A stretch of DNA of 64,000 nucleotides from assembly GCF_000340475.1 (NCBI RefSeq), contig NZ_CM001792.1, positions 953,425-1,017,424 on the forward strand, in the 5' to 3' direction. The notes under the pieces were generated by a model that saw only the letters and a list, made by a program, of their open reading frames with translations, searched no databases and was not told the origin of the DNA. This DNA comes from Oceanobacillus kimchii X50 (GTDB taxonomy: Bacteria > Bacillota > Bacilli > Bacillales > Amphibacillaceae). Made by a program: the position numbers and the translations under genes. Each line of letters starts with the position of its first letter. The stretch's first letter is position 1. Positions 7,075-16,026 of this stretch are shown piece after piece.

Positions 7075-9305
7075 CTGCCCACCCAAAGAAGATTATTACA
7101 GCATGGATAATCCTTTTGCTTTCTGGTGCATACTTTGCTTTGCAATTCCCAGGTATATTATCGGCTGGAGGATTTAATGATCCAGAAAGTGATTCAATGA
7201 TAGGGAAGGAATTAGTATCTGAGGAGTTTTCAAATAGGTATGCTCAAAATGCGATTGTAGTAGTAAATAATAATGAGTTGACCATCGAAAATGACAGCTA
7301 TCGAGAGCATATAGAAGAAATCGCAGGAGAAATTAGCGATGTCCAACATGTAGAAGAAATTACAACTTATTACGACGATGAAAGTGAACAATTTATTTCG
7401 AAGGATAAAAATACAACATACCTATTAATAGGGTTGTCGGGTACAGAAGACGAGGCAACCAACACAGCTCCTGTATTACAAGAAAAATTAGAACCTCTAA
7501 ATAAAGGCGGGTTCTATACGGAGTTAACCGGTAGTCCAGCTCTAACCTATGGACTGAATGATGTAACGAAGAAAGAAGTAGTTAAAGCAGAGATGATCGC
7601 AATACCAATCATGGTTGTCATTTTACTTTTAGTGTTTAGGACAGTAGCTTCTGCAGCAGTTCCACTCATCGTTGCAGCTTTTGCTCTAGTTAACACAATG
7701 GCTGTATGTTACTTTATCGGGCAGCAGTACACATTGAATATCCTAACTTTCAATATTATAAGTATGATTGGTTTGGGAGTTGTAGTTGATTATGCACTGT
7801 TTATTGTCAGTCGCTTTAAAAATGAATTAAAGTCTCATTCGGTATCCGATGCAGTTAAAATTTCGGTAGAGACTTCAGGTAGAGCGGTATTCTACTCTGG
7901 TATTACCGTAGCCATCAGTTTAGCAGCTCTATTTATTCCGAATATGATGATATTCAATTCAATTGCTTTGGGTGGCGTGATTGTAGTTATATTCGCTATC
8001 CTGACTTCTTTGACATTGCTACCTTCAATACTGATGTTAATGGGAGAAAAAATCAATTGGGGTAAGTTATCAAAAGGCAAAAAGACAGAAAATGGGGATA
8101 AATGGGACTCGTTTATTGCGAAGGTAATTAAAAAACCTGTTGTATTCTCGTTACCAGCTATCGTAGTTCTACTCATCATGGTATGGCCTGCCTTACAAGT
8201 TAATATGCAGGTGCCGGTGGCAAGTGCAACAAGCATACCTGAATCAGAACCATCAAGAGAAGGATTCGAAGTTTTAACTGCTAGTTTTGAACAAGGGGAT
8301 ATTTTTCCGATAGAAGTTATTGTGCATTCAGATGAATCGGTACTAGACCCTAAAAACATAGAAAGTATAGATGAATTAACTTCTAATATTGAAAGCCTGG
8401 ACGGTGTTGAAGAAGTAACCAGTATTACGAATTGGGAAGAAGATTGGGCAGTAAGTGACTATAAGTCCTTCTTTGAGAATATAGAGGAATTGCCAAATGA
8501 AGTAACGAAGCCTATGGAAAATCTCGTGAATATAGATAATGGTGAATCGACTTCTATTATACTGGTGTCACCAATCGAAGCTGCAGATACCAAACAAACA
8601 CATGACCTGGTAAGAGATATTCGTTCGGAAGTAGATGCGGTTCAAACAGATGGATTGTCCGTATTGGTGGGTGGAGAAACGGCCGTTGGAGTAGATTTTG
8701 ATGATAAAGTCATCGAGAATATTCCTTATATAATTCTGGCGATATTTGGTGTGAGTTTCATTATTCTCATAGCTACTTTCAGATCTATCTTGATACCAAT
8801 TAAAGCAATTGTGCTGAATGCAATTGTTACCTTAGCAAGTGTCGGTTTGTTAGTATTCGTATTCCAAAATGGTTTCTCGTTTACAGCAGATGTCGATCAA
8901 ACAATAAATTCTGTCACACCTGTCGTGCTATTTGCGGTCTTGTTTGGTCTGAGCATGGATTATGAAGTTATCATTATTAGCCGTATGAAGGAATTGCATG
9001 ACTCTGGAGTGAGTCACAATGAAAGTATTATAAAAGGAATCTCTGAGACAGCGAAAATAGTTAATGGTGCAGCACTAATTATGATTGTAGTATTTGGTGC
9101 GTTTGCCATAGTCGAAGTCAGAACCGTTGCGGAAATTGGCTTAGGTCTTGCATTTGCCATCTTTGTAGATGCAGCACTGGTAAGAACAATATTAGTACCT
9201 ACATTGATGAAGTTAATGGGTAGAGCTAACTGGTGGCTCCCATTTAAAAAGAAAACATATACGGATTATGGAGATCGTCAGGTCTTAAAAAGGGAGGCAG
9301 AGTAG
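7047..9305 (+). CDS. MMPL/RND-family transporter
   Basis: A 752-aa membrane protein with two repeated MMPL halves. Each half has a periplasmic-type extracellular loop (residues about 40-190 and 400-555) followed by five or six membrane segments. The proton-relay Asp-Tyr pairs typical of MmpL proteins are visible as GLGVVVDYALFIVSRF and LFGLSMDYEVIIISRM. AAGGTGAT before ATG 7047 is a good ribosome binding site inside the end of the acyltransferase gene. Relatives (YdfJ, mycobacterial MmpL) export lipids or hydrophobic drugs using proton motive force. With an acyltransferase before and an SDR after it, export of an acylated product is plausible but inferred. Confidence 0.88.
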   Translation: MFSKLSKWVTAHPKKIITAWIILLLSGAYFALQFPGILSAGGFNDPESDSMIGKELVSEEFSNRYAQNAIVVVNNNELTIENDSYREHIEEIAGEISDVQHVEEITTYYDDESEQFISKDKNTTYLLIGLSGTEDEATNTAPVLQEKLEPLNKGGFYTELTGSPALTYGLNDVTKKEVVKAEMIAIPIMVVILLLVFRTVASAAVPLIVAAFALVNTMAVCYFIGQQYTLNILTFNIISMIGLGVVVDYALFIVSRFKNELKSHSVSDAVKISVETSGRAVFYSGITVAISLAALFIPNMMIFNSIALGGVIVVIFAILTSLTLLPSILMLMGEKINWGKLSKGKKTENGDKWDSFIAKVIKKPVVFSLPAIVVLLIMVWPALQVNMQVPVASATSIPESEPSREGFEVLTASFEQGDIFPIEVIVHSDESVLDPKNIESIDELTSNIESLDGVEEVTSITNWEEDWAVSDYKSFFENIEELPNEVTKPMENLVNIDNGESTSIILVSPIEAADTKQTHDLVRDIRSEVDAVQTDGLSVLVGGETAVGVDFDDKVIENIPYIILAIFGVSFIILIATFRSILIPIKAIVLNAIVTLASVGLLVFVFQNGFSFTADVDQTINSVTPVVLFAVLFGLSMDYEVIIISRMKELHDSGVSHNESIIKGISETAKIVNGAALIMIVVFGAFAIVEVRTVAEIGLGLAFAIFVDAALVRTILVPTLMKLMGRANWWLPFKKKTYTDYGDRQVLKREAE

Positions 9306-9306
9306 T

Positions 9307-9927
9307 ATGATCTATACAGTTGGTTTTGACAAAATTTCAGGAACGGTACCCGTCACAAAAGAAACCAATATAGACAATATGTCTTCAGAAAGTATTATTG
9401 TCGTAAATGCTAATGGTTCCAAAAGAGAGCAATGGGAAAAGGATAGGTCTTTTCCCCCTGCTTTGCAATTCAAAGGGTTACTACCCACTTGTGAACAAAA
9501 GGAGCAAATTTATGAATTTGTACAAAAAGGTGGCACGGTGGTAAGTACTTTACCTGATCCAGATGAAGTTATCGAGACAGTTATGTTTGTAGAAGAAGTG
9601 GACGATAAACAAACTAATGAATTCTCAAATAAAGAGAATGACGGTACTACAATTAAGGGTACATATAGTCCATTTGATTGGTTGTTTGATGAATTAAATG
9701 ATTTAGCACATACCGCTTATCATTATAAAAAAAGTGAATTCAATAAGGAATCTTCCATATATGTAGAATCTACAGTGGAAACCATCGCTTTCTTTATCGG
9801 TGATTTAGGGGGGAGGGTAATTTTTACAAAGCGACTAGACCCTTTGAACTTCATCCAAACAAATGAATTACAGGAAATTATCAATAGATGTGTAAAGAAG
9901 GATGAATACAATGTTACTACAAGATAA
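9307..9927 (+). CDS. Uncharacterised protein in the MMPL operon
   Basis: A 206-aa protein that I do not recognise. It starts one base after the MMPL stop, with AGGGAGGCAG as ribosome binding site, and ends 17 bases inside the SDR gene, so it is clearly a member of the operon. It has no signal peptide or membrane segment and is rich in acidic and polar residues in the middle (DDKQTNEFSNKEND). Segments such as IYEFVQKGGTVVSTLPDPDE and TIAFFIGDLGGRVIFTKR look like alternating strands and helices of a small globular domain. The function is unknown. It may act on, or regulate, the same substrate as the neighbouring acyltransferase and SDR. Confidence 0.7.
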   Translation: MIYTVGFDKISGTVPVTKETNIDNMSSESIIVVNANGSKREQWEKDRSFPPALQFKGLLPTCEQKEQIYEFVQKGGTVVSTLPDPDEVIETVMFVEEVDDKQTNEFSNKENDGTTIKGTYSPFDWLFDELNDLAHTAYHYKKSEFNKESSIYVESTVETIAFFIGDLGGRVIFTKRLDPLNFIQTNELQEIINRCVKKDEYNVTTR

Positions 9928-10654
9928 AGTGGCTATCATAACAGGAGCCTCCAGAGGAATAGGGCGAGACATCGCTTTGCTTTTTGCTAAAGAGGGAGCA
10001 AAAGTTGTACTGAACTATGTTCATAACGATACAGAGGCTACAAGTATATATGAAGAAATCATATCTATGGATGGAACCGCTTCTATATTTAGAGGAGATG
10101 TCAGCAAGGAAGAGGTTGTTAAAGAATTAATTGATTTCACTGTTAATCAATATAAACGAATAGATATCCTGGTAAACAATGCCGGCATAACAAGGGATAA
10201 GTTCCTAATAAATATGAAGTTAGAGGAATGGCATCAAGTTATAGAGACGAATTTGACGGCCCCATTTTTGACTTCTAAGTACGCTTTAAGAAAGATGATA
10301 AAACAACGATACGGAAAAATTATCAATCTGTCTTCATTATCGGGTCTGGCCGGCAACAAAGGTCAAGCTAATTATGCTGCTTCCAAAGCAGGGATAATTG
10401 GATTAACGAGAGCGATTGCTCAAGAATATAGTGGAAAAGGTATTTGGTCGAATGCTATCGCTCCCGGTGTTGTCGTAACCGATATGTCGAAACAGATACC
10501 TGTGTCAGAACGAGACTATAAATTAAACGCAATACTGCTGGAAAAACCCGGCGAGCCAGCAGAAATAGCTCGTGTAGCTCTTTTTCTTGCATCTGATTTA
10601 AGTGATTTTGTAAATGGTGAAGTCATTCGGGCTGATGGAGGAATTCGTTTTTAA
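9911..10654 (+). CDS. SDR-family oxidoreductase, 3-oxoacyl-ACP reductase-like
   Basis: A 247-aa classical short-chain dehydrogenase. It has the nucleotide-binding TGASRGIG near residue 12, NNAG near 88, and the catalytic Ser in INLSSLSG plus YAASK near 152. Length and the C-terminal ADGGIRF ending match FabG-like NADPH-dependent 3-oxoacyl-ACP reductases. ATG 9911 has AAGGA 9 bases upstream; ATG 9902 would be too close to it. It overlaps the preceding gene by 17 bases. As the last large gene of the operon it probably reduces a keto group on the lipid-like substrate handled by the unit; the true substrate is not evident. Confidence 0.85.
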   Translation: MLLQDKVAIITGASRGIGRDIALLFAKEGAKVVLNYVHNDTEATSIYEEIISMDGTASIFRGDVSKEEVVKELIDFTVNQYKRIDILVNNAGITRDKFLINMKLEEWHQVIETNLTAPFLTSKYALRKMIKQRYGKIINLSSLSGLAGNKGQANYAASKAGIIGLTRAIAQEYSGKGIWSNAIAPGVVVTDMSKQIPVSERDYKLNAILLEKPGEPAEIARVALFLASDLSDFVNGEVIRADGGIRF

Positions 10655-10666
10655 AAGGAGGTTAAC

Positions 10667-10765
10667 ATGTATAAAAAAATAATCTTATTCTTAATAACGT
10701 TGACTTTCTTTAAGTATGTAACGGACAAAAAAGAAGAGGTCTATATTCCAATAAAACGTTTGTGA
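10667..10765 (+). CDS. Small 32-aa membrane-type protein
   Basis: Begins MYKKIILFLITLTFFKYVTD: a short basic start, about 14 hydrophobic residues, then a charged tail ending IPIKRL. AAAGGAGG lies just ahead of ATG 10667, 12 bases after the SDR stop, so it is translated as part of the same operon. Too short to classify. It could be a small membrane partner of the MMPL transporter, or the truncated start of a longer lost gene. Confidence 0.5.
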   Translation: MYKKIILFLITLTFFKYVTDKKEEVYIPIKRL

Positions 10766-10819
10766 CAAAGTTTTGTTTTAAGCATAATTCAATATTTATT
10801 TAGGATTGATCGGATTACA

Positions 10820-10850
10820 GGCTGGATTCAATTAGGATTCCATCCTTTTT
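10820..10850 (+). terminator. Probable terminator of the ribB-MMPL-SDR operon
   Basis: GGCTGGA and TCCATCC form a 7-bp stem with one mismatch, followed by TTTTT. Confidence 0.5.
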
Positions 10851-11274
10851 CCTGAAGAAAAGAATTAAAATAAAGCAAACAAAACTATTGACTATATTTC
10901 AAGCGGCTCATAATGCTTCAAGAAGATTATTTGGAAAATCCAAATAAAAGAATATTAGGGATTAAGTTTTTTAATGATTATCATTTTGTATGCAGATGCT
11001 GAGATGGGAGCTATCCTAGTGGAAAACATTGCTTACTTCAACTATATTAATAAAGCGAAATGAGTGAAAGGTGATGAATGGAAAATGACTGAGAACAGAA
11101 GAAATCCAAAAAGAATAATGCTTTTACTTCAAACTATCTAGGAAGCGAATCCCTGATTGAACTTAGTTGGTTTCTGAGTTAGAAGAGGACGAAGAGAACA
11201 GCAGGGAAAGCATTCGATAATGTTTTTCAATCATCATCCAATAGGGTGTTCAATCCTAAATCAAAAAAAATTCG

Positions 11275-11308
11275 GGCTGAATTCAATACGGGTTCAGTCT
11301 TTTTCTTT
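11275..11308 (+). terminator. Orphan Rho-independent terminator
   Basis: The stem GGCTGAA/TTCAGTC with an 11-base loop is followed by TTTTTCTTTT. No intact gene lies directly upstream on the plus strand. Confidence 0.6.
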
Positions 11309-11493
11309 TGCTCAAATATTGTCCAATAAGGGGTTGAGTCGTCGTACTAATCCATAAATCCATAGGATTACCAAAAAACTAAAGAGTGGTTTTATTGCCT
11401 TTAAAAAATTGTCCAAACTTTTAATTGACGATTTGGATATCAATGTTCAGGTCCTTTAGCAAGGGATCTAGCCTTTTAAAAAACTATTTTATG

Positions 11494-11528
11494 CTCGTAA
11501 ACCTTAATATATAGTTTGCGAGTTTTTT
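11494..11528 (+). terminator. Orphan Rho-independent terminator
   Basis: The stem CTCGTAAAC/GTTTGCGAG with an 11-base AT loop is followed by six T residues. No intact plus-strand gene precedes it. Confidence 0.6.
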
Positions 11529-11727
11529 AATTTGGCTCTAAAAACAATGTTCCTGTGCTGTGATCCAAAAAAACAGATATTGTGATGAAATTCATTAGCT
11601 ATTACAGCTGGAACTCTAAGAGTTCCTCTGTATTTCATAGAATCAACAATAATTAATTAACATAGCTCATAGCTCGTTGTTTAAGATAATCGACAAGCTA
11701 AAAATAGTAATCTATCTCTTAACTCCC

Positions 11728-12453
11728 TTACCCTATCTTCTTTTGAAATAATTGATTCAACATGACGAACCACGCGATAGTAATAACTATACCTATCAGG
11801 AAAGCATGAATCCAATCCTCATTATGACTTATTAAGATAAACGTATATGCTGGCCAATACATCGGCAAAATCATCATCACTTTTGATAGTGGATTTGAAA
11901 TTGCATAATCAATCAATGGAGCCAGTATAGACAGATTAATCACTTTGGCAAGGGCTAAACCCTCCACTTTATTAGAAGCAAGACTGGCCATCAGCATCGT
12001 AATCAGTGGTGCTTGCAGTGCTAGTAATAATGCAATCGGAACAAACGTAATAATCTGCCATTCAGCCACCCCTTGAATCAGGATGACGATAAACGATAGA
12101 AGGAATGTTATGATCATTGGTAGTAGTAATCTGCAAAACAGATAACCAACCTTCGTTAACGGCGTTACAGCATAATAAAGTAACACGCCCTCATCTCGTT
12201 CATCTAATATGACAAATCCATATAGCAAGCCAATCATCAGTGGTGTCATCAGTAACACCAAGCTAACAATTAGAGGGTAATGCTGTGTTAATTCAAACGT
12301 TGTATGTGTATCAATCAGTGTATCAAGCTTTGGTAGACCAAATCGAACAAGTGAAGCCAATAGTAAAATTCCGAACATCGAAAAAATGAGTAACGGATCC
12401 CTACGAATATTCTTCCAATCGCCAATCGATAGTACGACAACCTTTTTAATCAT
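11728..12453 (-). CDS. ABC exporter permease subunit 2
   Basis: A 241-aa integral membrane protein with about six hydrophobic segments (ILLLASLVRFGL, LIVSLVLLMTPLMIGLLYG, LLLPMIITFLLSFIVILIQG and others). The DERDEGVLLYYAVTPLT segment matches the cytoplasmic loop typical of ABC-2-type permeases. It is the last gene of a minus-strand operon tetR-ATPase-permease-permease, 10 bases after the preceding permease. The arrangement resembles the three-gene fluoroquinolone-type export ABC systems, but the substrate cannot be read from sequence. Confidence 0.8.
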   Translation of the reverse strand: MIKKVVVLSIGDWKNIRRDPLLIFSMFGILLLASLVRFGLPKLDTLIDTHTTFELTQHYPLIVSLVLLMTPLMIGLLYGFVILDERDEGVLLYYAVTPLTKVGYLFCRLLLPMIITFLLSFIVILIQGVAEWQIITFVPIALLLALQAPLITMLMASLASNKVEGLALAKVINLSILAPLIDYAISNPLSKVMMILPMYWPAYTFILISHNEDWIHAFLIGIVITIAWFVMLNQLFQKKIG

Positions 12454-12463
12454 ATGCTTCCCC

Positions 12464-13162
12464 CTAAGTAAAGCATTTATTTTTTAAAAATTGTTGAAAT
12501 GATTGATATGTCCATAGGTACACTAGACCAATCCAAACTGCTAATACGGCAACAGAGTACAGATAGATTCCTATCGGTGCTCCTCTAAACGCTGATTCCA
12601 TCAAGAGCAATATTGCTTGGGTTGGCAAAATGAAAAAAATAGGTGTATCGAAAATTCCAATATAATCGACTAATGGCAAATAAAACACAATCACAATAAG
12701 TGGGGACGTATATAGAAACGCATTGACTGACTTTACTCGAACAGCCAAGTTAATTCCTAACAACGTAAAAAACATTGAACAAAGTATGACCGCAAGTAAA
12801 AACGGCACAACATGAAATGAACTTTGATGAATCACAATGAATAAAACTATGCTAGTAACTGCTGCGAGAAGCGTTAACGACATTACTTTACTAATTAAAT
12901 ACTCGTGAATCTTCAACGGTGTGACGTATAATGTACTAAAAATCGATTGATCGCGCTCAAGCAGGACAAGACCACCAACAAAGAAGAAGCCTAAAACTGA
13001 TGGATCAGTGAACACAATTAGAATAGAAGCTGTTTGTACATAGGCTTCTGGGATGAGTAAGAGTACGCCGATATAAAAAATAGTGACAAGGGCATAAGCA
13101 TAATAAAAACCGTGGCGTAATTGAAATTTTACATCCATCTGGAACAACTCGATTATTCTCAT
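12464..13162 (-). CDS. ABC exporter permease subunit 1
   Basis: A 232-aa ABC-2-type membrane protein with six predicted membrane segments. The loop LLERDQSIFSTLYVTPLKIHEYLISKV is the counterpart of DERDEG...TPLT in the partner permease. It overlaps the ATPase gene by 4 bases, a sign of translational coupling. The two non-identical permeases probably form a heterodimeric channel with two copies of the ATPase. Confidence 0.8.
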   Translation of the reverse strand: MRIIELFQMDVKFQLRHGFYYAYALVTIFYIGVLLLIPEAYVQTASILIVFTDPSVLGFFFVGGLVLLERDQSIFSTLYVTPLKIHEYLISKVMSLTLLAAVTSIVLFIVIHQSSFHVVPFLLAVILCSMFFTLLGINLAVRVKSVNAFLYTSPLIVIVFYLPLVDYIGIFDTPIFFILPTQAILLLMESAFRGAPIGIYLYSVAVLAVWIGLVYLWTYQSFQQFLKNKCFT

Positions 13163-14013
13163 ATAAGCTTTCTACCTGTCGTTTGTATAAAAATATCCTC
13201 TAAGGTTGCTTCCTTGGTATGCATCGTGATAATCTCATAACCTTTTAGAATCTCTTGGAATCTAGCATTCTCACCTAACCGGTGCAGCGAGAATCCCTCA
13301 TTCTTAACGGATTCTCTATCACGGTACTCGACGTTTAACTCTTTTTCTCCGTTCACAATTTTTAATTGTTTAGGAGAATCAATTAATGAAATGTTTCCAT
13401 CTACGATAAAGGCAACACGGTCACATAGTACCTCCGCGGTCAGCATATTGTGAGTGGTGATAATAATCGTCTTCCCCTTGTATTTCTCTGCTTGAATGAG
13501 TTCCCTTAGCTTCTTTGCATTCACTGGATCTAAACCTGACGTTGGCTCGTCGAGAAACATAATGTCTGGGTTATTTAGTAAGACACGACAAAAATTCAAG
13601 CGCATTTTCATCCCTTTTGAATAATTGCCAAACTTTACATCAGCAGCTTCCTTCAAACCAACACTTTTTAACAACTCCATCGGATCCTGGGTATTATTCT
13701 TGTATAGCCGACTAAAAAATTTTAAGTTCTCCAGCCCAGAAAACTTCTGATAAAAATTTGGAAATTCAAACCCAACACCAATTCGTTCATAATAGGAAGA
13801 ATTAAGTGTCTTTAATTCACATCCATCTATCATTACACTTCCCTTGTACCCTTTTAAGATACCGATAAGGATTTTCTGAGTCGTACTTTTTCCTGCACCA
13901 GAAGGACCAAGGAAACCAAAAATTTCTCCTTTGTTCACAGTAAACGATATACTTTTAATACTATCTTCCTTTTTACTTGGATATCGGTAAACGAGGTTTT
14001 TCACACTGATCAT
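13159..14013 (-). CDS. ABC transporter ATP-binding protein (exporter)
   Basis: A 284-aa ATPase of the drug/lipid-export (DrrA/CcmA-like) class. Walker A GPSGAGKST near residue 37, Q-loop region, signature NYSKGMKMRL near 130 and Walker B DIMFLDEPTSGLDP near 150, followed by the switch His in TTHN. The C-terminal 70 residues form the accessory domain common in these exporters. It overlaps both the tetR start region and the first permease by 4 bases, so all four genes are one transcript. It energises the two permeases encoded downstream. Confidence 0.9.
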   Translation of the reverse strand: MISVKNLVYRYPSKKEDSIKSISFTVNKGEIFGFLGPSGAGKSTTQKILIGILKGYKGSVMIDGCELKTLNSSYYERIGVGFEFPNFYQKFSGLENLKFFSRLYKNNTQDPMELLKSVGLKEAADVKFGNYSKGMKMRLNFCRVLLNNPDIMFLDEPTSGLDPVNAKKLRELIQAEKYKGKTIIITTHNMLTAEVLCDRVAFIVDGNISLIDSPKQLKIVNGEKELNVEYRDRESVKNEGFSLHRLGENARFQEILKGYEIITMHTKEATLEDIFIQTTGRKLI

Positions 14014-14621
14014 CTGTCGTTCCCCTCTCTAACAAACCCCGCCGATAAACACTCGGCAAGTAAATCAACAACTTCTGGATAAACTTCCTCACCAATTTCC
14101 TGTTTGTGAAGTAACATCATGAAAAAGCCTCGAATCGCACCTGTGATGATAGCTGGATCCTTGTCAATTAACACATTACTCCTTTGCCATTTTTCTAACA
14201 ATGGGGTCAGTACAAATTCATCCTCTTCAAAATGCTGCTGGAATCTTTCTGGAGGTAACTTTCTTACAAGATGTTCCATACTCTCTTCTTGAAAAAGGCT
14301 TTTAATAATTGGATGTTGATCGATCATTGAGTACGCGAATAAAAGCATGTCCTTAAAAGCCTTCCGTGTCATAGGCTCTTCACCAATTTTGTCCAGCAAT
14401 TTCTGTTTTATTTCCTTTTCCTCTTCCTCTAAAATGTCAAAAAACAACTCTTCCTTTGATGTGAAAAACTGATAAAACGTCCCTTGCGCAATCCCAACTG
14501 CTTTCGTAAGCTGAGAAATGCTAGTTTTCTTGAGTCCAAAAACACTAAACAATTTTTTTCCTTCTAAAATTAATTTGCTATAGATTATTTGTTTCTCTTG
14601 TTTACTAAAACCTTTAACCAT
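14010..14621 (-). CDS. TetR-family regulator of the ABC exporter
   Basis: A 203-aa TetR protein. The helix-turn-helix at about residues 12-55 reads GKKLFSVFGLKKTSISQLTKAVGIAQGTFYQFF with the usual TSKEELF after it. The C-terminal part is a divergent ligand-binding bundle. It is the first gene of the exporter operon and overlaps the ATPase gene by 4 bases. AAGGTGAG precedes its ATG. An inverted repeat in the promoter region (14640-14668) is the likely operator, so the regulator probably represses the whole operon until the exported compound binds it. Confidence 0.88.
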   Translation of the reverse strand: MVKGFSKQEKQIIYSKLILEGKKLFSVFGLKKTSISQLTKAVGIAQGTFYQFFTSKEELFFDILEEEEKEIKQKLLDKIGEEPMTRKAFKDMLLFAYSMIDQHPIIKSLFQEESMEHLVRKLPPERFQQHFEEDEFVLTPLLEKWQRSNVLIDKDPAIITGAIRGFFMMLLHKQEIGEEVYPEVVDLLAECLSAGFVREGNDR

Positions 14622-15027
14622 TTTCTCACCTTCTTGAATATATGAATATTATTATTTTTAATTCATATAATATAACTGATTATGGAAAATGTAAAGAAGA
14701 TTTTGATATTATTTCAAATCAGCTACTATCGCCGTTTTTTGGAGTTTGGATAGAGACAGGCTTTTTATACCTGTTTTGTGATTATAATACTTCTTCTACT
14801 AATCTTTTGATACCGTAAGGAGTTTAAGCGTGTCTAATCTTTTTCTATAAAAAATGTATCGGTTGTTCCGAAAGTTCTTCCTCAAATTAGAGGTTTTTAA
14901 GGGATAAAGGGTATAGGTAACCTTATATGAAATCCACGATACTTATGTAATAGAAAAATCCAGCAGTAATGTAATAAAAAGGAAGATTGGCGATTAATTG
15001 AAATATGAAGGTAAAGAGGTGAGTGGA
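14622..15027. other. Divergent intergenic region
   Basis: About 400 bases between the minus-strand TetR gene and the plus-strand LuxR-type gene. Apart from the inverted repeat at 14640-14668 and small hairpins (ACAGG...CCTGT near 14756-14775), I see nothing definite. No receiver-domain remnant precedes the LuxR-type gene. Confidence 0.45.
14640..14668. promoter_or_regulatory. Probable TetR operator of the exporter operon
   Basis: Inverted repeat ATATGAAT...ATTCATAT with a 13-base AT spacer, about 20 bases before the tetR start codon on the minus strand. Confidence 0.55.
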
Positions 15028-15342
15028 ATGAGAACGATAGAATCAGCAGTTAGAGGTGAAACATTAATCCAACCAGAGATTATGGAAAAATTACTGCATA
15101 TAAATGATGCTTCATTTAGTATTAATAATGACACAATGAATAATCAACAATTATCAAAAAAGGAAATTTATATAATCACTAAAGTTGCTAAGGGATATAG
15201 AAACAAAGAAATTGCTTTTGAGTTAGGTATAGCGGAAAGAACAGTGAAGTCGCGCTTAACAAATATTTATAATAAATTAGGTGTTAATTCACGATCAGAA
15301 GCCGTATCGGTAGCAATAAAACAAGGATATATTGGATTATAA
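15028..15342 (+). CDS. LuxR/NarL-type HTH protein without a receiver domain
   Basis: A 104-aa protein. Residues about 40-100 are a LuxR-type DNA-binding domain (LSKKEIYIITKVAKGYRNKE, IAERTVKSRLTNIYNKLGV). The first 25 residues, IESAVRGETLIQPEIMEKLL, match the linker that follows the receiver domain in NarL-type response regulators. The protein therefore looks like the output half of a response regulator whose receiver domain is missing. ATG 15028 has GAGGTG 7 bases upstream, so the short form is probably translated. It could be a constitutive or competitive DNA-binding protein, or an evolving remnant. Confidence 0.75.
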   Translation: MRTIESAVRGETLIQPEIMEKLLHINDASFSINNDTMNNQQLSKKEIYIITKVAKGYRNKEIAFELGIAERTVKSRLTNIYNKLGVNSRSEAVSVAIKQGYIGL

Positions 15343-15386
15343 GGATCGTTTAATGTGGGGAAGTACAGAAGCCGTATTACTTATTT

Positions 15387-15767
15387 TCACTTTATTTTTT
15401 GTACTGGTTTCGGCTTCACTGGTCCCATCCCTCGTGGAATTTCTCTAAATTCCCCTAAACTCGATTCAAGAGCATCTGCAATATATTTTACTGCAATATT
15501 CGGATCTACTTTATCTCCGCATGTATAGACATCAATACTTGCATAACCATGTTCTGGGAAACTATGGATGGTTAAATGGGATTCAGAGATAATAACAACA
15601 CCGCTTATCCCATATGGTGCGAATGGATGAAATACAACTTCACGTATTTCTGCACCGGCTATGACTGCTGCCTTTATAAATGTATCTCGAATAAAATCGA
15701 TATTGTTTAATTTATCTAAATTGCACTCCCACAATTCAGCAATAATATGTCTTCCCAGTACATCCAT
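15387..15767 (-). CDS. speD: S-adenosylmethionine decarboxylase proenzyme
   Basis: A 126-aa prokaryotic AdoMet decarboxylase. It self-cleaves between Glu and Ser in [20 protein letters not shown], giving the pyruvoyl cofactor on the new Ser; the cleavage site, the downstream His and the Cys in DVYTCG are all present. It makes decarboxylated AdoMet, the aminopropyl donor for spermidine. The gene lies on the minus strand, divergent from a PspA/DUF350 cluster whose last gene is a membrane aminopropyltransferase. Donor and transferase are therefore encoded together, although not in one operon. Confidence 0.93.
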   Translation of the reverse strand: MDVLGRHIIAELWECNLDKLNNIDFIRDTFIKAAVIAGAEIREVVFHPFAPYGISGVVIISESHLTIHSFPEHGYASIDVYTCGDKVDPNIAVKYIADALESSLGEFREIPRGMGPVKPKPVQKIK

Positions 15768-16026
15768 GTGATGAACTTCCCCTTACATAATTAATTTACG
15801 ACCAGTATATAGATGAGTATAAACCGATTATTTTGTTTATGCAATTTTTCCAGGTTAAGTTGTGGAGGAATAAAGAAGGATAAACACGGGATTGAATATA
15901 AGTAATTTGATCTACAGGTATCTTTAAATTTTTATTTTTTAGGTCAATCAGTTAGAATTATAATAGGATTAAAGTTCATATAATTTTTATAAATAGTGAT
16001 AATGACTAGATATGTGGGGTGAAAAT

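Larger units (their letters stand above)
10766..11727. other. Gene-free spacer with orphan hairpins
   Basis: About 960 bases between two convergent operons, with no supported gene. It contains three terminator-like hairpins (10820, 11275, 11494) and a weak Fur-like half-palindrome at 10969-10983 (13 of 15 positions). It looks like decayed coding DNA with surviving terminators. Confidence 0.55.

Noticed and set aside
10969..10983. Fur-box-like TTTTAATGATTATCA
   Set aside because: Two mismatches to the 15-bp core and no gene or promoter downstream.
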